A stretch of 64,000 bases of DNA, taken from assembly GCF_007954405.1 (NCBI RefSeq), contig NZ_CP042344.1, forward strand, positions 1,922,001 through 1,986,000, read 5' to 3'. Below the pieces are notes generated by a model. The model saw only the letters and a list, made by a program, of their open reading frames with translations. It was not told the DNA's origin and did no database searches. The DNA is from Comamonas flocculans. Its GTDB lineage: Bacteria; Pseudomonadota; Gammaproteobacteria; Burkholderiales; Burkholderiaceae_C. This document shows, piece after piece, positions 1 to 11,568 of this stretch (position 1 is its first letter; each line of letters starts with the position of its first letter). A program made the translations under genes and the position numbers.

Positions 1-385
1 CCCGCAAGGCCTGCCAGTCCTGCGCGAGCTCATGGCGCGTGAGGGCAAACAGCTGGCGCGCCTGGCGCGCGGTGAAATACAAGGCCAGCAGCAAGACCAC
101 GCAAGCCAGCGCCCAGGCCAGCACCAGCAGCCACGCCACGGCGCTGCGCTGCGGCGTGTCCCAGTACTGCACCAGCACGGCCAGCGACAGGCACAGCAAC
201 GTGCCCAGCGCCAGCGCGCCCAGCAGCACCAGCAGCAGCGCCAGCCGCCACAGGTAGTGGCGCTGCTCGGCCCATTCCAGCCGCGCCAGCGCCAGCCGGT
301 CCTGGCCGGCGCCGGCGGCTTCGCTCAGGCGTTGGCGCCAGTGCGCCGCAAGCCCGTCCAGACCCAGCAGGGCAGTCCAGTTCAT
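1..385 (-). CDS. YqjE-like phage holin family membrane protein (3' end outside window)
   Basis: Reading the reverse strand from an ATG at 385 gives an open frame to the window edge, about 128 residues. It begins MNWTALLGLDGL and has two strongly hydrophobic stretches, roughly residues 45-70 and 80-105, separated by a short polar loop with QYWDTPQR. This layout, and its position just after a DUF883 gene, fits the YqjE / putative holin superfamily III proteins of the inner membrane, whose function is poorly known. Such proteins are usually about 130 residues long, so only the last few residues should be missing. It lies 26 bp after the DUF883 stop and is probably co-transcribed with it. The assignment rests on membrane topology and gene order rather than on a diagnostic motif. 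Confidence 0.7.
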   Translation of the reverse strand, partial: MNWTALLGLDGLAAHWRQRLSEAAGAGQDRLALARLEWAEQRHYLWRLALLLVLLGALALGTLLCLSLAVLVQYWDTPQRSAVAWLLVLAWALACVVLLLALYFTARQARQLFALTRHELAQDWQALR

Positions 386-411
386 GCGTGCCAGACAGTC
401 TGCGGGCGCAC

Positions 412-726
412 TCAGCGGCGCGCCAGCAGAAAGCCCACCAGCGCGCCCACGGCCAGTGCGGCGCTCGCCACGCGCCAGGGTTCGTCGTGGGCGTAGCTGT
501 CGGCGGCGCGGGCAGCGTCCATCGCGCGCTGGGCGGTGTCCTGGGCGGCGCGCACCGTGGCGTCGCGCACGCTCTGCACGCCGTCTTCCAGGCGCTGGCG
601 CACCTGCTTGATCGCGGGGATGTCGTCCAGCTCCTTGCTGGCCAGCAATTCGCGCAGGTCGCCAACCAGGCGCTCGAGTTCGCCTTCGGTCGTGCTGGCG
701 ATTTCGGATTTGGTCTTGGTGGGCAT
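412..726 (-). CDS. DUF883 (ElaB/YqjD/YgaM) family protein
   Basis: This 104-residue protein starts MPTKTKSEIAS, is rich in Lys, Glu and Arg, is predicted to be helical through the middle (the VRQRLEDGVQSVRDA region), and ends in one hydrophobic segment, VASAALAVGALVGFLLARR. A soluble amphipathic body with a single C-terminal glycine-containing anchor is the hallmark of the ElaB/YqjD family, which in E. coli are tail-anchored inner-membrane proteins that can bind ribosomes in stationary phase. The partner downstream is YqjE-like, matching the yqjD-yqjE order in enterobacteria. Family assignment is firm; the cellular role here is inferred from E. coli. Confidence 0.85.
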   Translation of the reverse strand: MPTKTKSEIASTTEGELERLVGDLRELLASKELDDIPAIKQVRQRLEDGVQSVRDATVRAAQDTAQRAMDAARAADSYAHDEPWRVASAALAVGALVGFLLARR

Positions 727-787
727 GGGCGGGGCCTTTCTCGAATGAACAATGCGGCCGCGGAGCCGGGCAGCCCGGCCCTGCAGC

Positions 788-2412
<1,625 letters not shown>

Positions 2413-2415
2413 GCC

Positions 2416-3459
2416 ATGAGTACCGACATTCAGACCCAGGGCGCGAGCGTGCCCATGACCATGGTGCAGGCGCTGCGCTCGGCGCACGACGTGATGATGG
2501 GGCGCGACGAGGACGTGGTCGTCTACGGCGAGGACGTGGGCTACTTCGGCGGGGTGTTTCGCGTCACCGAAGGCCTGCAGGCCAAGTATGGCAAGACGCG
2601 CTGCTTTGATGCGCCGATTTCCGAATCGGGCATCGTCGCCACGGCCCTGGGGATGGCCGCCTACGGCCTCAAGCCCGTGGTCGAGATCCAGTTTGCCGAC
2701 TACTTCTACCCGGCCATGGACCAGATCGTCTCCGAGGTCGCACGCCTGCGCCACCGCTCGGCCGGCGACTTCGCCGCGCCCATGGTGATCCGCATGCCCT
2801 GCGGCGGCGGCATCTACGGTGGACAGACGCACAGCCAGAGCCCCGAGGCGGTGTTCACCCACATCTGCGGCATCCGCACGGTGATGCCGAGCAACCCCTA
2901 TGACGCCAAGGGCCTGTTGATCGCCTCCATCGAGAGCGAGGACCCGGTCGTCTTCCTCGAGCCCAAGCGCCTGTACAACGGGCCGTTCGATGGCCGCCAC
3001 GACCAGCCGGTCGTGCCCTGGTCCAAACACGACATGGGCAAGGTGCCCGAGGGCTACTACAAGGTGCCGCTGGAGAGCGCCGCGGTGTTCCGTCCCGGCA
3101 AGGCGGTGACGGTGCTGACCTACGGCACCATGGTCTGGGTGGCCGAGCGCGCCGCGATCGACACCGGCATCGACGCCGAGATCATCGACCTGCGCTCCAT
3201 CTGGCCGCTGGACCTGGAGACCATCGTCAACTCCGTCAGGAAGACCGGACGCTGCGTGGTGGTGCACGAGGCCACGCGCACCAGCGGCTTCGGCGCCGAG
3301 CTCACGGCGCTGGTGCAGGAGCACTGCTTCTACCACCTGGAGGCGCCGATCGAGCGCGTCTGCGGCTGGGACACGCCCTACCCGCATGCCCAGGAATGGG
3401 CCTATTTCCCCGGCCCGGCACGCGTCGGCGCCGCCCTCAAGCGCGCAGTGGAGGTCTGA
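2416..3459 (+). CDS. bkdA2: Branched-chain 2-oxoacid dehydrogenase E1 component, beta subunit
   Basis: This 347-residue transketolase-like beta subunit completes the heterotetrameric E1 of the branched-chain 2-oxoacid dehydrogenase. Visible family blocks are the N-terminal VVYGEDVGYFGGVFRVTEGL, the segment FDAPISESGIVATALGMA, and PMVIRMPCGGGIYGGQTHSQ, which forms part of the thiamine site with the alpha subunit. The C-terminal domain contains IIDLRSIWPLDLETI and VVHEATRTSGFGAE, typical of E1-beta proteins. Only 3 bp separate it from the bkdA1 stop, so the two subunits are almost certainly translationally coupled. Length and gene order match the Pseudomonas bkd operon. The longer PCGGGIYGG loop favours the branched-chain type over pyruvate dehydrogenase E1-beta. 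Confidence 0.93.
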   Translation: MSTDIQTQGASVPMTMVQALRSAHDVMMGRDEDVVVYGEDVGYFGGVFRVTEGLQAKYGKTRCFDAPISESGIVATALGMAAYGLKPVVEIQFADYFYPAMDQIVSEVARLRHRSAGDFAAPMVIRMPCGGGIYGGQTHSQSPEAVFTHICGIRTVMPSNPYDAKGLLIASIESEDPVVFLEPKRLYNGPFDGRHDQPVVPWSKHDMGKVPEGYYKVPLESAAVFRPGKAVTVLTYGTMVWVAERAAIDTGIDAEIIDLRSIWPLDLETIVNSVRKTGRCVVVHEATRTSGFGAELTALVQEHCFYHLEAPIERVCGWDTPYPHAQEWAYFPGPARVGAALKRAVEV

Positions 3460-3462
3460 GCC

Positions 3463-4815
3463 ATGGGTATCTACATCATCCGCGTGCCCGACATCGGCGA
3501 GGGCATCGCCGAAGTGGAAATCGCCGCCTGGCATGTGAAGGAGGGCGACACGGTCGCCGAGGACCAGGTCATCGCCGACATCATGACCGACAAGGCCTCG
3601 GTGGAAGTGCCCTGTCACATGCACGGCAAGGTGCTGCAGCTCGGTGGCAAGGTGGGCGACGTGCTCGCCGTGGGCGCCGAACTGGTGCGCCTGGAAGTCG
3701 AGGGCGAAGGCAATCTGAAGGAGGGTGCTTCACCCCTTCCCCCCGTGGGGGAAGGCGGGGATGGGGGCGCGGCGCCGGCGGGAGCGGCGAAGGTTTCTGC
3801 GCCGGCAGCAAGCCCCCACCCCAACCCTCCCCCTAAGGGGGAGGGAGCCGCCGCGCCGGCGCCATCTGCGGCACTCGGCGCATCGAAGAAGAGCGCTGCT
3901 GCGCCTGCACGCGCAGCAGCGCCGCACGCGACGCGCAAGGAAGGCGAGCGCCCGCTCGCTGCCCCCTCGGTGCGCCAGCGCGCGCTGGACATGGGCATAG
4001 AGCTGCGCCTGGTGGCCGGCAGCGGCCCGGCCGGGCGCATCCTGCATGAAGACCTGGATGCCTTTGCCGCACGCGGCGGCGCCCCGGCGCCCGGTGGCTC
4101 CATCTACGTGGAGCGCCACGGCGAAGAGGACATTCCGGTCATCGGCCTGCGCCGCAAGATCGCGCAGAAGATGCAGGAATCCAAGCGCCGCATCCCGCAC
4201 TTCAGCTACGTCGAGGAGGTGGACGTCACCGAACTCGAAGCCTTGCGCGCCCGCCTGAACAAGCTGCATGGCGCCACGCGCGGCAAGCTCACGCTGCTGC
4301 CCTTCCTGGTGCGTGCCATGGTGGTGGCGCTGCGCGACTTCCCGCAGATCAATGCGCGTTTCGATGACGACGCGGGCGTGGTCACGCGCTACGAGGCGGT
4401 GCATCTGGGCGTGGCCACGCAGACCGACGGCGGCCTGATGGTGCCCGTGCTGCGCCATGCCGAGGGCATGGACCTGTGGGCCTGCGCGGCCGGCATCGTG
4501 CGCATTGCCGAAGGCGCGCGCACCGGCAAGGCGCCGCGCGAGGAGCTGTCCGGCTCCACCATCACGCTCACCAGCCTGGGGCCGCTGGGCGGCGTGGTCA
4601 GCACGCCGGTGATCAACCACCCCGAGGTGGCCATCGTCGGCGTGAACCGCATCGTCGAGCGCCCGATGATCCGCGAAGGCCAGGTGGTCGCACGCCAGCT
4701 GATGAACCTGTCCTCATCGTTTGACCACCGCGTGGTCGACGGCATGGATGCGGCGCGCTTCATCCAGGCCGTGCGCAGCCTGCTGGAAGCTCCGGCGCTG
4801 CTTTTCATCGAATGA
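3463..4815 (+). CDS. bkdB: Dihydrolipoamide acyltransferase (E2) with a repeat-derived linker
   Basis: This 450-residue E2 core enzyme transfers branched-chain acyl groups from lipoamide to CoA. The domains in order are a lipoyl domain (residues about 4-80, with the lipoylated lysine in [10 protein letters not shown] at Lys44), a long linker, a peripheral-subunit-binding domain (about 163-205, with [13 protein letters not shown]) and a catalytic domain ending in [11 protein letters not shown], which supplies His422 and Asp426. Residues about 90-129 ([12 protein letters not shown] ... [12 protein letters not shown]) are an in-frame translation of the GC-rich repeat family found between genes elsewhere in the window. 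The flexible Ala/Pro linker is a place where an insert would be tolerated. The frame is intact and both catalytic ends are present, so the enzyme is probably functional. Confidence 0.92.
   Translation: MGIYIIRVPDIGEGIAEVEIAAWHVKEGDTVAEDQVIADIMTDKASVEVPCHMHGKVLQLGGKVGDVLAVGAELVRLEVEGEGNLKEGASPLPPVGEGGDGGAAPAGAAKVSAPAASPHPNPPPKGEGAAAPAPSAALGASKKSAAAPARAAAPHATRKEGERPLAAPSVRQRALDMGIELRLVAGSGPAGRILHEDLDAFAARGGAPAPGGSIYVERHGEEDIPVIGLRRKIAQKMQESKRRIPHFSYVEEVDVTELEALRARLNKLHGATRGKLTLLPFLVRAMVVALRDFPQINARFDDDAGVVTRYEAVHLGVATQTDGGLMVPVLRHAEGMDLWACAAGIVRIAEGARTGKAPREELSGSTITLTSLGPLGGVVSTPVINHPEVAIVGVNRIVERPMIREGQVVARQLMNLSSSFDHRVVDGMDAARFIQAVRSLLEAPALLFIE
3731..3847. repeat. Composite GC-rich inverted repeat inside bkdB
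   Basis: The left arm has the palindrome ttccccccgtgggggaa followed by ggcggggatggggg; the right arm has cccccaccccaaccc followed by ctccccctaagggggag. The arms are roughly reverse complements, as in the intergenic copies (for example 7436-7527). The span judged to be repeat is close to 117 bp, or 39 codons, so the reading frame is kept. Confidence 0.8.
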
Positions 4816-4834
4816 CCGCGGGAGGCAAGAGAAC

Positions 4835-6229
4835 ATGAAGGAAATTTCCACCAAACTGCTGGTCATCGGCGGCGGCCCCGGCGGCTACGTCGCGGCGATC
4901 CGTGCCGGGCAGCTCGGCGTGCCCACGGTGCTGGCCGAGGGCGCGAGCCTGGGCGGCACCTGCCTGAACATCGGCTGCATTCCGTCCAAGGCGCTGATCC
5001 ACGCGGCGCACGACTTCGAGCAGGCGCGCCTGCAGGCGGCGGGCAACTCCCCCATGGGCATACGCGTGAGCGAGCCCACCCTGGATCTGGCGGAGACCGT
5101 GCGCTGGAAGGATGGCATCGTCAAGCGCCTGACCTCGGGCGTCGGCGCGCTCCTGCGCAAGGCCGGCGTGCAGGTGCTGGCGGGCTGGGCCACGGTTGAA
5201 GACGGCAAGACCGCGGTGGTGCAGCTCGAGGGCGAAGCGGTGCGCGTGCGCTGCGAGCACCTCCTGATTGCCACCGGTTCCGAACCCGTGGCGCTGCCCA
5301 GCATGCCCTTTGGCGGTGCGATCTGGTCCTCGACCGACGCGCTCTCGCCCACCGAGCTGCCCAGGCGGCTGGTGGTCGTCGGTGCGGGCTACATCGGCCT
5401 GGAGCTGAGCTTCGCCTACCGCAAGCTCGGCACCGAGGTCACCGTGGTCGAGGCCGCGCCCGACATCCTGCCGCGCTACGACGAAGCCTTGACCAAGCCC
5501 GTGCTCGACAGCCTGAAAAAGGCCGGCGTGGTGCTGCACCTGGGCTGCAGCGTGGCCGGCTGGGACGCCAAGAACGGCGTGCACGTGCGCAATGCCAACG
5601 CCGACGAGTTCGCGCTGCCGGCCGACAAGGTACTGGTGGCCGTGGGCCGTCGTCCGCGCGCCACCGGCTTTGGCATCGACAGCCTGCAGCTCACCATGAA
5701 CGGCCGCGCCATTGCCATCGACGCGCACTGCGCCACCTCGATGCGGGGCGTCTGGGCCATAGGCGACGTGACCGGCGAACCCGTGCTGGCGCACCGCGCC
5801 ATGGCCCAGGGCGAATGCGTGGCTGAGCAGATCGCGGGCAAGGCGCGGCGCTTCGAGCCCATGGCCATCCCGGCCGTGTGCTTTACCGACCCCGAGGTGG
5901 TCATCACCGGCCTGACCGCGCAGGAGGCCAGCGCCGCCGGCATCGAGACCGTGGAGGCGAGCTTCCCCTTCGCCGCCAACGGCCGCGCCATGACCCTGGG
6001 CGCCGAGGGCGGCTTCGTGCGCGTGCTCGCGCGCAAGAGCGACCACGTCATCATCGGCTGGCATGCGGTGGGCCGCAGCGTCTCGGAGCTGTCGGCGGCC
6101 TTCGGGCAGTCCATCGAGATGGGCGCGCGGCTGGAGGACGTGGCGGGCACGATCCACGCGCACCCGACGCTGGGCGAGGCGGTGCAGGAAGCTGCGATGC
6201 GGGCGCTGGGGCATTCGCTGCACATCTGA
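4835..6229 (+). CDS. lpdA: Dihydrolipoyl dehydrogenase (E3) of the branched-chain complex
   Basis: This 464-residue FAD-dependent pyridine nucleotide-disulfide oxidoreductase reoxidises the dihydrolipoyl group of E2 with NAD+. The FAD-binding GGGPGG lies at residues 12-17, the redox disulfide [13 protein letters not shown] contains Cys43 and Cys48, the NAD-binding motif is [11 protein letters not shown], and the catalytic His443-Glu448 pair lies in HAHPTLGEA. The start at 4835 follows GGAGG at 4821-4825 and gives a normal E3 N-terminus; the frame is open upstream but overlaps bkdB. It is the last gene of the operon, 19 bp after bkdB. A dedicated E3 inside a bkd operon corresponds to LpdV of Pseudomonas; whether it also serves other 2-oxoacid complexes cannot be told. 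Confidence 0.93.
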   Translation: MKEISTKLLVIGGGPGGYVAAIRAGQLGVPTVLAEGASLGGTCLNIGCIPSKALIHAAHDFEQARLQAAGNSPMGIRVSEPTLDLAETVRWKDGIVKRLTSGVGALLRKAGVQVLAGWATVEDGKTAVVQLEGEAVRVRCEHLLIATGSEPVALPSMPFGGAIWSSTDALSPTELPRRLVVVGAGYIGLELSFAYRKLGTEVTVVEAAPDILPRYDEALTKPVLDSLKKAGVVLHLGCSVAGWDAKNGVHVRNANADEFALPADKVLVAVGRRPRATGFGIDSLQLTMNGRAIAIDAHCATSMRGVWAIGDVTGEPVLAHRAMAQGECVAEQIAGKARRFEPMAIPAVCFTDPEVVITGLTAQEASAAGIETVEASFPFAANGRAMTLGAEGGFVRVLARKSDHVIIGWHAVGRSVSELSAAFGQSIEMGARLEDVAGTIHAHPTLGEAVQEAAMRALGHSLHI

Positions 6230-6267
6230 TTGATCGTCCGCGGGCGGCGCTGCGCCTGCCCTGCCTC

Positions 6268-6433
6268 TCTCCCTTCCCCTTTGGGGGAGGGCAGGGGTGG
6301 GGGCCAGCGGCGCTGGAAAAATCAGCACCATTTGCCCTGCAGGCGCTGCGGGCCGGGTCTCGCCCCGGCCAGAGGGCGAGGGAGAACGTCCGGGCAGCTC
6401 TCCCCCGCGACCCAGGCAAGGGGAGAAACTCCC
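6268..6433. repeat. GC-rich repeat between lpd and glyQ
   Basis: A clear left arm (cttcccctttgggggag, then ggcaggggtgggggcc) lies at about 6268-6310; a degenerate right arm with tctcccccgcg and ggggagaaactcccc follows at about 6399-6433. Just after it, CCCTAAAATC at 6438-6447 repeats the 10-mer upstream of bkdA1, with TAAAAT a possible -10 element for glyQ 41 bp before its ATG. Confidence 0.65.
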
Positions 6434-6487
6434 CACCCCCTAAAATCCCCCTTTCCGCGTGCGCCCTCGCCGCACCCCTGGACCGCC

Positions 6488-7426
<939 letters not shown>

Positions 7427-7435
7427 TATTTTTCC

Positions 7436-7527
7436 CCCTCCCCCTCTGGGGGAGGGCAGGGGTGGGGGCCAGTGGCGCTTGCACAGGCACGCGGCCCCCA
7501 TCCCCGCCTTCCCCCAGAGGGGGAAGG
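7436..7527. repeat. Best-preserved copy of the composite inverted repeat
   Basis: Two 35-bp arms (7436-7470 and 7493-7527) are near-perfect reverse complements around a 22-bp spacer. Each arm also contains its own short palindrome, CCCCCTCTGGGGG or CCCCCAGAGGGGG. The whole gap between glyQ and glyS is little more than this element. It is the reference copy for the other repeat entries. Confidence 0.85.
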
Positions 7528-7549
7528 GGCCATACCAAAACCGACAGAT

Positions 7550-9709
7550 ATGAACACCGCCCCCTTGCTTGTTGAACTCTTCGTCGAGGAGCTGCCCCCC
7601 AAGGCGCTGCGCCAGTTGGGCGATGCATTCGCCGACGTGCTGTTTGCGCAACTCAAGGCGCAGGGGCTCACCGGCGCCGCCGCGCGGTCCACGGCCTATG
7701 CCACGCCCCGGCGCCTCGCGGTGCACGTGAACGAGGTGCGCGCGCAGGCCCAGGACCAGGCGGTGTCGCACAAGCTCATGCCGGTTTCCGTGGGCCTGAG
7801 CGCCGATGGCCAGGCCACGCCCGCGCTGCTCAAGAAACTCGCGGCGCTGGGTGCCGATGCGTCGGCCGTGGCACATCTCGAACGCGTGCACGACGGCAAG
7901 GCCGAGGTGTTGCACCTGCACAGCACGGTGCACGGCGCGGCGCTGGCCGAGGGCCTGCAGAAGGCGCTCGACGAGGCGATCGCCAGGCTGCCGATTCCCA
8001 AGGTCATGCGCTACCAGCTTGAGGACGGCTGGAGCAGCGTGCACTTCGTGCGCCCGGCGCACGGCCTGGTCGCGCTGCATGGCGCCGAGGTCGTCGCCGT
8101 CAGCGCGTTGGGCCTGGCGGCCGGGCGGCTTACGCACGGCCACCGCTTCGAGGCGGCGCAAGACCCGATCGCCCTTCGCGACGCCGACAGCTACGCGCGC
8201 CAGTTGCTGGACGAAGGCGCGGTGATCGCCAGCTTCGCCGAGCGCCGCGCTGAAATCCAGCGCCAGCTCGCCGCTGCGGCCCAGGCCGTGGGCGGCGGCG
8301 CGCACGCGATCGAGGATGCGGCGCTGCTCGACGAGGTCACCGCGCTGGTGGAGCGCCCCAACGTGCTCACCTGCCAGTTCGATGCCGAGTACCTCGCGGT
8401 GCCGCAAGAGTGCCTCATCCTCACCATGAAGGCCAACCAGAAATATTTCCCTTTGCTCGACGGCGCAGGCAAGCTGACCCATCGCTTCCTTGTCGTGAGC
8501 AACATCCGCCCGCAGGATGCCAGCGCCGTCATCGAGGGCAACGAGCGCGTGGTGCGCCCGCGCCTGGCGGACGCCAAATTCTTCTTCGACCAGGACCGCA
8601 GGAAAACCCTGGCCAGCCGCGTGCCGCAACTGGCCAAGGTGGTCTACCACCACCAGCTTGGCACCCAGGGCGAGCGCGTCGAGCGCGTGCGCGCCATCGC
8701 CAAAGCCATAGGCAGCCAGCTCTTTGCGCATCTGACGCGCGCCAACGCGCTGTTGCAGACGCCCGAGGGTGAGATCGCCGAGGACTGGCTGCTCACCTGC
8801 ATCGACAACGCCGCGCTGCTGGCCAAGACCGACCTGGTGACCGACATGGTCGGCGAATTCCCCGAGCTGCAGGGCGTCATGGGCGCCTACTACGCGATCA
8901 ACGACGGTCTGCCCGACGAAGTGGCGCACGCCATCGAAGACCACTACAAGCCGCGCTTTGCCGGCGACGGCCTGCCGCGCGAGACCGTCGGCGTGGTCGT
9001 GGCGCTGGCCGACAAGCTCGAAACCCTGGTCGGCATGTTCGGCACCGGCAACCCGCCCACGGGCGACCGCGACCCCTTTGCGCTGCGCCGCCATGCGCTG
9101 GGCGTGATCCGCATGCTGGTCGAGAAGAACCTTCCGCTCTCTTTACCGGAGCTGCTCGCGCACGCCCAGCCTGCGTTTGGGGCCAAAATCACTGATATTT
9201 CAGAAATGCTTTCCGGCTTCATCTACGAGCGCCTCGCGGGCAGCCTGCGCGAGCAGGGCTACGGCGCGCAAGAGGTGGACGCGGTGCTCTCGCTGCGCCC
9301 GGCGCTGCTGGCGCAGGTGGCGCCGCGCCTGGATGCCGTGCGCGCCTTCGCCGCGCTGCCCGAGGCCCCGGCGCTGGCGGCGGCCAACAAGCGTGTGGCC
9401 AACCTCCTGAAGAAGGCGGGCGGGGTAGAGCCCACGGTCAACCCCGCGCTGCTCGTCGAGGCGGCGGAAAAAGACCTCTACGGCGCACTGCAAGCCATCG
9501 CCCCCCAGGCGGGCGCCCAGTTCGAGCGGGGCGACTACACCGCCAGCCTCCAGACCCTGGCCGCGCTGCGCGCGCCGGTCGATGCCTTCTTCGAGCACGT
9601 GATGGTCAACGCCGAAGAGGCCGACCTGCGCGCCAACCGCCTGGGCCTGCTGCAAGGCCTGCACGACGCGATGAACCGCGTGGCCGATCTTTCGAGGCTG
9701 GCGGCGTGA
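7550..9709 (+). CDS. glyS: Glycine--tRNA ligase beta subunit
   Basis: This 719-residue beta subunit of glycyl-tRNA synthetase binds tRNA and is required for activity of the alpha2-beta2 enzyme. It starts LLVELFVEELPPKAL, contains CLILTMKANQKYFPLLD and VRPRLADAKFFFDQDR in the central body, and has the HD-like segment YHHQLGTQGERVERV and the tail DFEHVMVN-type block (FFEHVMVNAEEADLRANRL), all characteristic of GlyS. Length is normal for the family. A short AT-rich patch around 9178-9215 (encoding AKITDISEMLSG) stands out against the very GC-rich surroundings but does not break the protein. It is followed by a repeat-filled gap. Confidence 0.97.
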   Translation: MNTAPLLVELFVEELPPKALRQLGDAFADVLFAQLKAQGLTGAAARSTAYATPRRLAVHVNEVRAQAQDQAVSHKLMPVSVGLSADGQATPALLKKLAALGADASAVAHLERVHDGKAEVLHLHSTVHGAALAEGLQKALDEAIARLPIPKVMRYQLEDGWSSVHFVRPAHGLVALHGAEVVAVSALGLAAGRLTHGHRFEAAQDPIALRDADSYARQLLDEGAVIASFAERRAEIQRQLAAAAQAVGGGAHAIEDAALLDEVTALVERPNVLTCQFDAEYLAVPQECLILTMKANQKYFPLLDGAGKLTHRFLVVSNIRPQDASAVIEGNERVVRPRLADAKFFFDQDRRKTLASRVPQLAKVVYHHQLGTQGERVERVRAIAKAIGSQLFAHLTRANALLQTPEGEIAEDWLLTCIDNAALLAKTDLVTDMVGEFPELQGVMGAYYAINDGLPDEVAHAIEDHYKPRFAGDGLPRETVGVVVALADKLETLVGMFGTGNPPTGDRDPFALRRHALGVIRMLVEKNLPLSLPELLAHAQPAFGAKITDISEMLSGFIYERLAGSLREQGYGAQEVDAVLSLRPALLAQVAPRLDAVRAFAALPEAPALAAANKRVANLLKKAGGVEPTVNPALLVEAAEKDLYGALQAIAPQAGAQFERGDYTASLQTLAALRAPVDAFFEHVMVNAEEADLRANRLGLLQGLHDAMNRVADLSRLAA

Positions 9710-9749
9710 GGCGGGGGGTTGATGGTTGAAATACCGCACCCCGGTTTGA

Positions 9750-9982
9750 CTCCCTCCCCCACTGGGGGAGGGCGGGGGTGGGGGCCGGCTGCGGCTGAGA
9801 AAACGCACGGGCGCGGTCCCCATCCCTGCCTCGGTGCTGGCGGCGAGACGCCGCCGCTCTTCGGGCTGTCCATCTGCGCGCAGGCGCGGATGGTGCCGCA
9901 GCCCTCAGCCCCAAAGGGGGAAGGAGCAGCCCCCACACCTTCTCCCCCCGGGAGAGGGCGGGGGTGAGGGCCAGCGGCGCCT
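9750..9982. repeat. Repeat cluster between glyS and the acyltransferase
   Basis: The 294-base gap holds no credible gene. A left arm (cctcccccactgggggag with ggcgggggtggggg) lies at 9752-9785. The right arm begins at about 9816 (gtccccatccctgcc) but is interrupted by roughly 80 bp before its end (ccccaaagggggaaggagc, 9910-9928). A second left arm (ctccccccgggagag, ggcgggggtgaggg) follows at about 9942-9972. A composite unit has apparently been split and another copy added. Confidence 0.7.
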
Positions 9983-10003
9983 GCATCCACCACAAACATC
10001 CCC

Positions 10004-10789
10004 ATGGCCCTGATCCGCTCCATCCTCTACATGCTGTGGCTCGCCGTCACGGTCGTCCCGTACACGCTCGCCGTGCTGCTCGTGCGCGCCTTCGGCGGCG
10101 GTCCCCAGGGTGCCTACCGCCCCGCGCGCGCCTGGCTGGCGCTGGCGGCCGACAGCGCGCGCCCGCTGCTGGGCATCCGCCGGCGCGTCACGGGCCTGGA
10201 GCACCTGCCCACCGACCCTGCGCAGGGCGTGGTGCTGCTGGTCAAGCACCAGTCGGCCTACGAGACCTTCATGATGCCCGCCATCCTGCCGCGGCGCGTG
10301 GCCTATGTATTCAAGCGCGAGCTGCTGCACGTCCCCTTCTTCGGCTGGTCCATGGCCTGCATGGACATGATCCACATCGACCGCGGCAGCCCCACGCGCG
10401 CCTTCGTGCGCGTGATCAAGCAGGGCAAGCGCCTGCTGGATCAGGGCATCTGGGTGGTGATGTTCCCCGAGGGCACGCGCACGCCGCGCGGGCAGGCGGG
10501 CAAGTACATGGTCAGCGGCGCGCGCCTGGCGATCGAGGCGGGCGTGCCCGTGGTGCCGGTGGCCGTCACCTCGGGGCGGGTCTGGCCCAAGAGCGGCTTC
10601 ATCAAGCGCCCCGGCCTGGTCGAAGTCTCGATCGGCGCGCCGATCGCCAGCAGCGGGCGCAAGGCCGACGAACTGATGGCCGAGGTGCAGGCCTGGATCG
10701 AGGCGGAAATGCGCCGCCTGGACCCCCAAGCCTACGCCCCGGCCGCCGCGCCCGCCCCGGCACCCGCCCAGGCGCCCGCCGGCCCGTGA
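10004..10789 (+). CDS. 1-acyl-sn-glycerol-3-phosphate acyltransferase-like protein
   Basis: This 261-residue PlsC-family (LPLAT) membrane acyltransferase probably transfers a fatty acyl chain to the 2-position of lysophosphatidic acid, or to another lysophospholipid, at the inner membrane. An N-terminal membrane segment (residues about 5-28) is followed by the acyltransferase block KHQSAYET with the catalytic His82, the substrate-binding motif FPEGTRTPRG at 154-163, and VPVVPVAVTSGRVWPK. The usual HX4D is HX4E here, a change I recall in other beta-proteobacterial members. The C-terminal tail is a low-complexity Ala-Pro run. It overlaps the next gene by 4 bp (GTGA). In related genomes gmhB often sits between glyS and this gene; here only repeats do. 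Confidence 0.88.
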   Translation: MALIRSILYMLWLAVTVVPYTLAVLLVRAFGGGPQGAYRPARAWLALAADSARPLLGIRRRVTGLEHLPTDPAQGVVLLVKHQSAYETFMMPAILPRRVAYVFKRELLHVPFFGWSMACMDMIHIDRGSPTRAFVRVIKQGKRLLDQGIWVVMFPEGTRTPRGQAGKYMVSGARLAIEAGVPVVPVAVTSGRVWPKSGFIKRPGLVEVSIGAPIASSGRKADELMAEVQAWIEAEMRRLDPQAYAPAAAPAPAPAQAPAGP

Positions 10790-11508
10790 AAGAGCGCCCG
10801 AGCCAGCGCCAGGTGCTGCTCGCCGGCAGCGCCGTCACCTACGAATTGCAGCGCGCGCGTCGGCGCAGCATCGGCTTGACCGTGGGGGAGCGGGGTCTGG
10901 TGGTGCGCGCTCCTGCCTGGACCACGGTGGGCACCATCGAGGCGGCGCTGCAGGACAAGGCCGTCTGGGTTCTGCGCAAGCTGCATCAGATGCAAGAACA
11001 CGCCCGGCGCCAGCAGGCCGCACGCATCGTCTGGGCCGACGGCGGGCAACTGCCCTGGCAGGGCGGCGTGCTCACGCTGCGCTGCGACGGCTTGCGCCGC
11101 GCACCCCTGCTCTCGGGCGAGCAACTGCACACCGGCCTGCCGCCAGACAGCCCGGCTTCGGCCTTGCGCACCCGCGTGCTCGCCTGGTTCCAGCGCGAGG
11201 CGCGCGCGCACTTCGCGCAGCAGGTGCAGCGGTTTGCTCCGCGCCTGCAGGTGCAGCCCGCGCGCGTGCTGCTCACCAGCGCCGCCACGCGCTGGGGCAG
11301 CGCCAGCGCCCAGGGCAGCATTCGCCTGAACTGGCGCCTCATGCACCTGCGCCCCGAGCTGATCGACTACGTGGTGGTGCATGAGCTTGCCCACCTGCGC
11401 GAGATGAACCACAGCCTGCGCTTCTGGGCCATCGTCGAACAGCTCGTGCCGCAGCACCGGCAGCTGCGCCGCGAGCTGCGCGGTGTTTGCACGCCGCTCT
11501 GGGACTGA
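10786..11508 (+). CDS. YgjP-like M48-type metallopeptidase (DUF45)
   Basis: The protein has 240 residues starting at a GTG that overlaps the preceding stop codon as GTGA, so it is translationally coupled. The zinc site is plain: HELAH at residues 199-203 followed by His209 in HLREMNHS, the pattern of the YgjP/WrbA-adjacent DUF45 family (SprT-like metallopeptidases). TRWGSASAQGSIRLNWRL before it is the other family landmark. The N-terminal half (RRRSIGLTVGERGLVVRAP) is a beta-rich domain typical of the group. Substrates of this family are unknown. There is no signal peptide, so it should act in the cytoplasm. Confidence 0.9.
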   Translation: MKERPSQRQVLLAGSAVTYELQRARRRSIGLTVGERGLVVRAPAWTTVGTIEAALQDKAVWVLRKLHQMQEHARRQQAARIVWADGGQLPWQGGVLTLRCDGLRRAPLLSGEQLHTGLPPDSPASALRTRVLAWFQREARAHFAQQVQRFAPRLQVQPARVLLTSAATRWGSASAQGSIRLNWRLMHLRPELIDYVVVHELAHLREMNHSLRFWAIVEQLVPQHRQLRRELRGVCTPLWD

Positions 11509-11513
11509 GCCAC

Positions 11514-11551
11514 AAAAAAGCCGCCGACGCGCGGTGCGCGCCAGCGGCCTT
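11514..11551 (-). terminator. Hairpin terminator for the BON-LysM gene
   Basis: Read on the reverse strand, gccgc and gcggc flank a GC-rich loop region and are followed by a run of six T (the complement of 11514-11519). It lies in the 60-bp gap between convergent genes and fits a rho-independent terminator for the reverse-strand gene. Confidence 0.65.
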
Positions 11552-11568
11552 CCCCACCAGGCAAGCGT

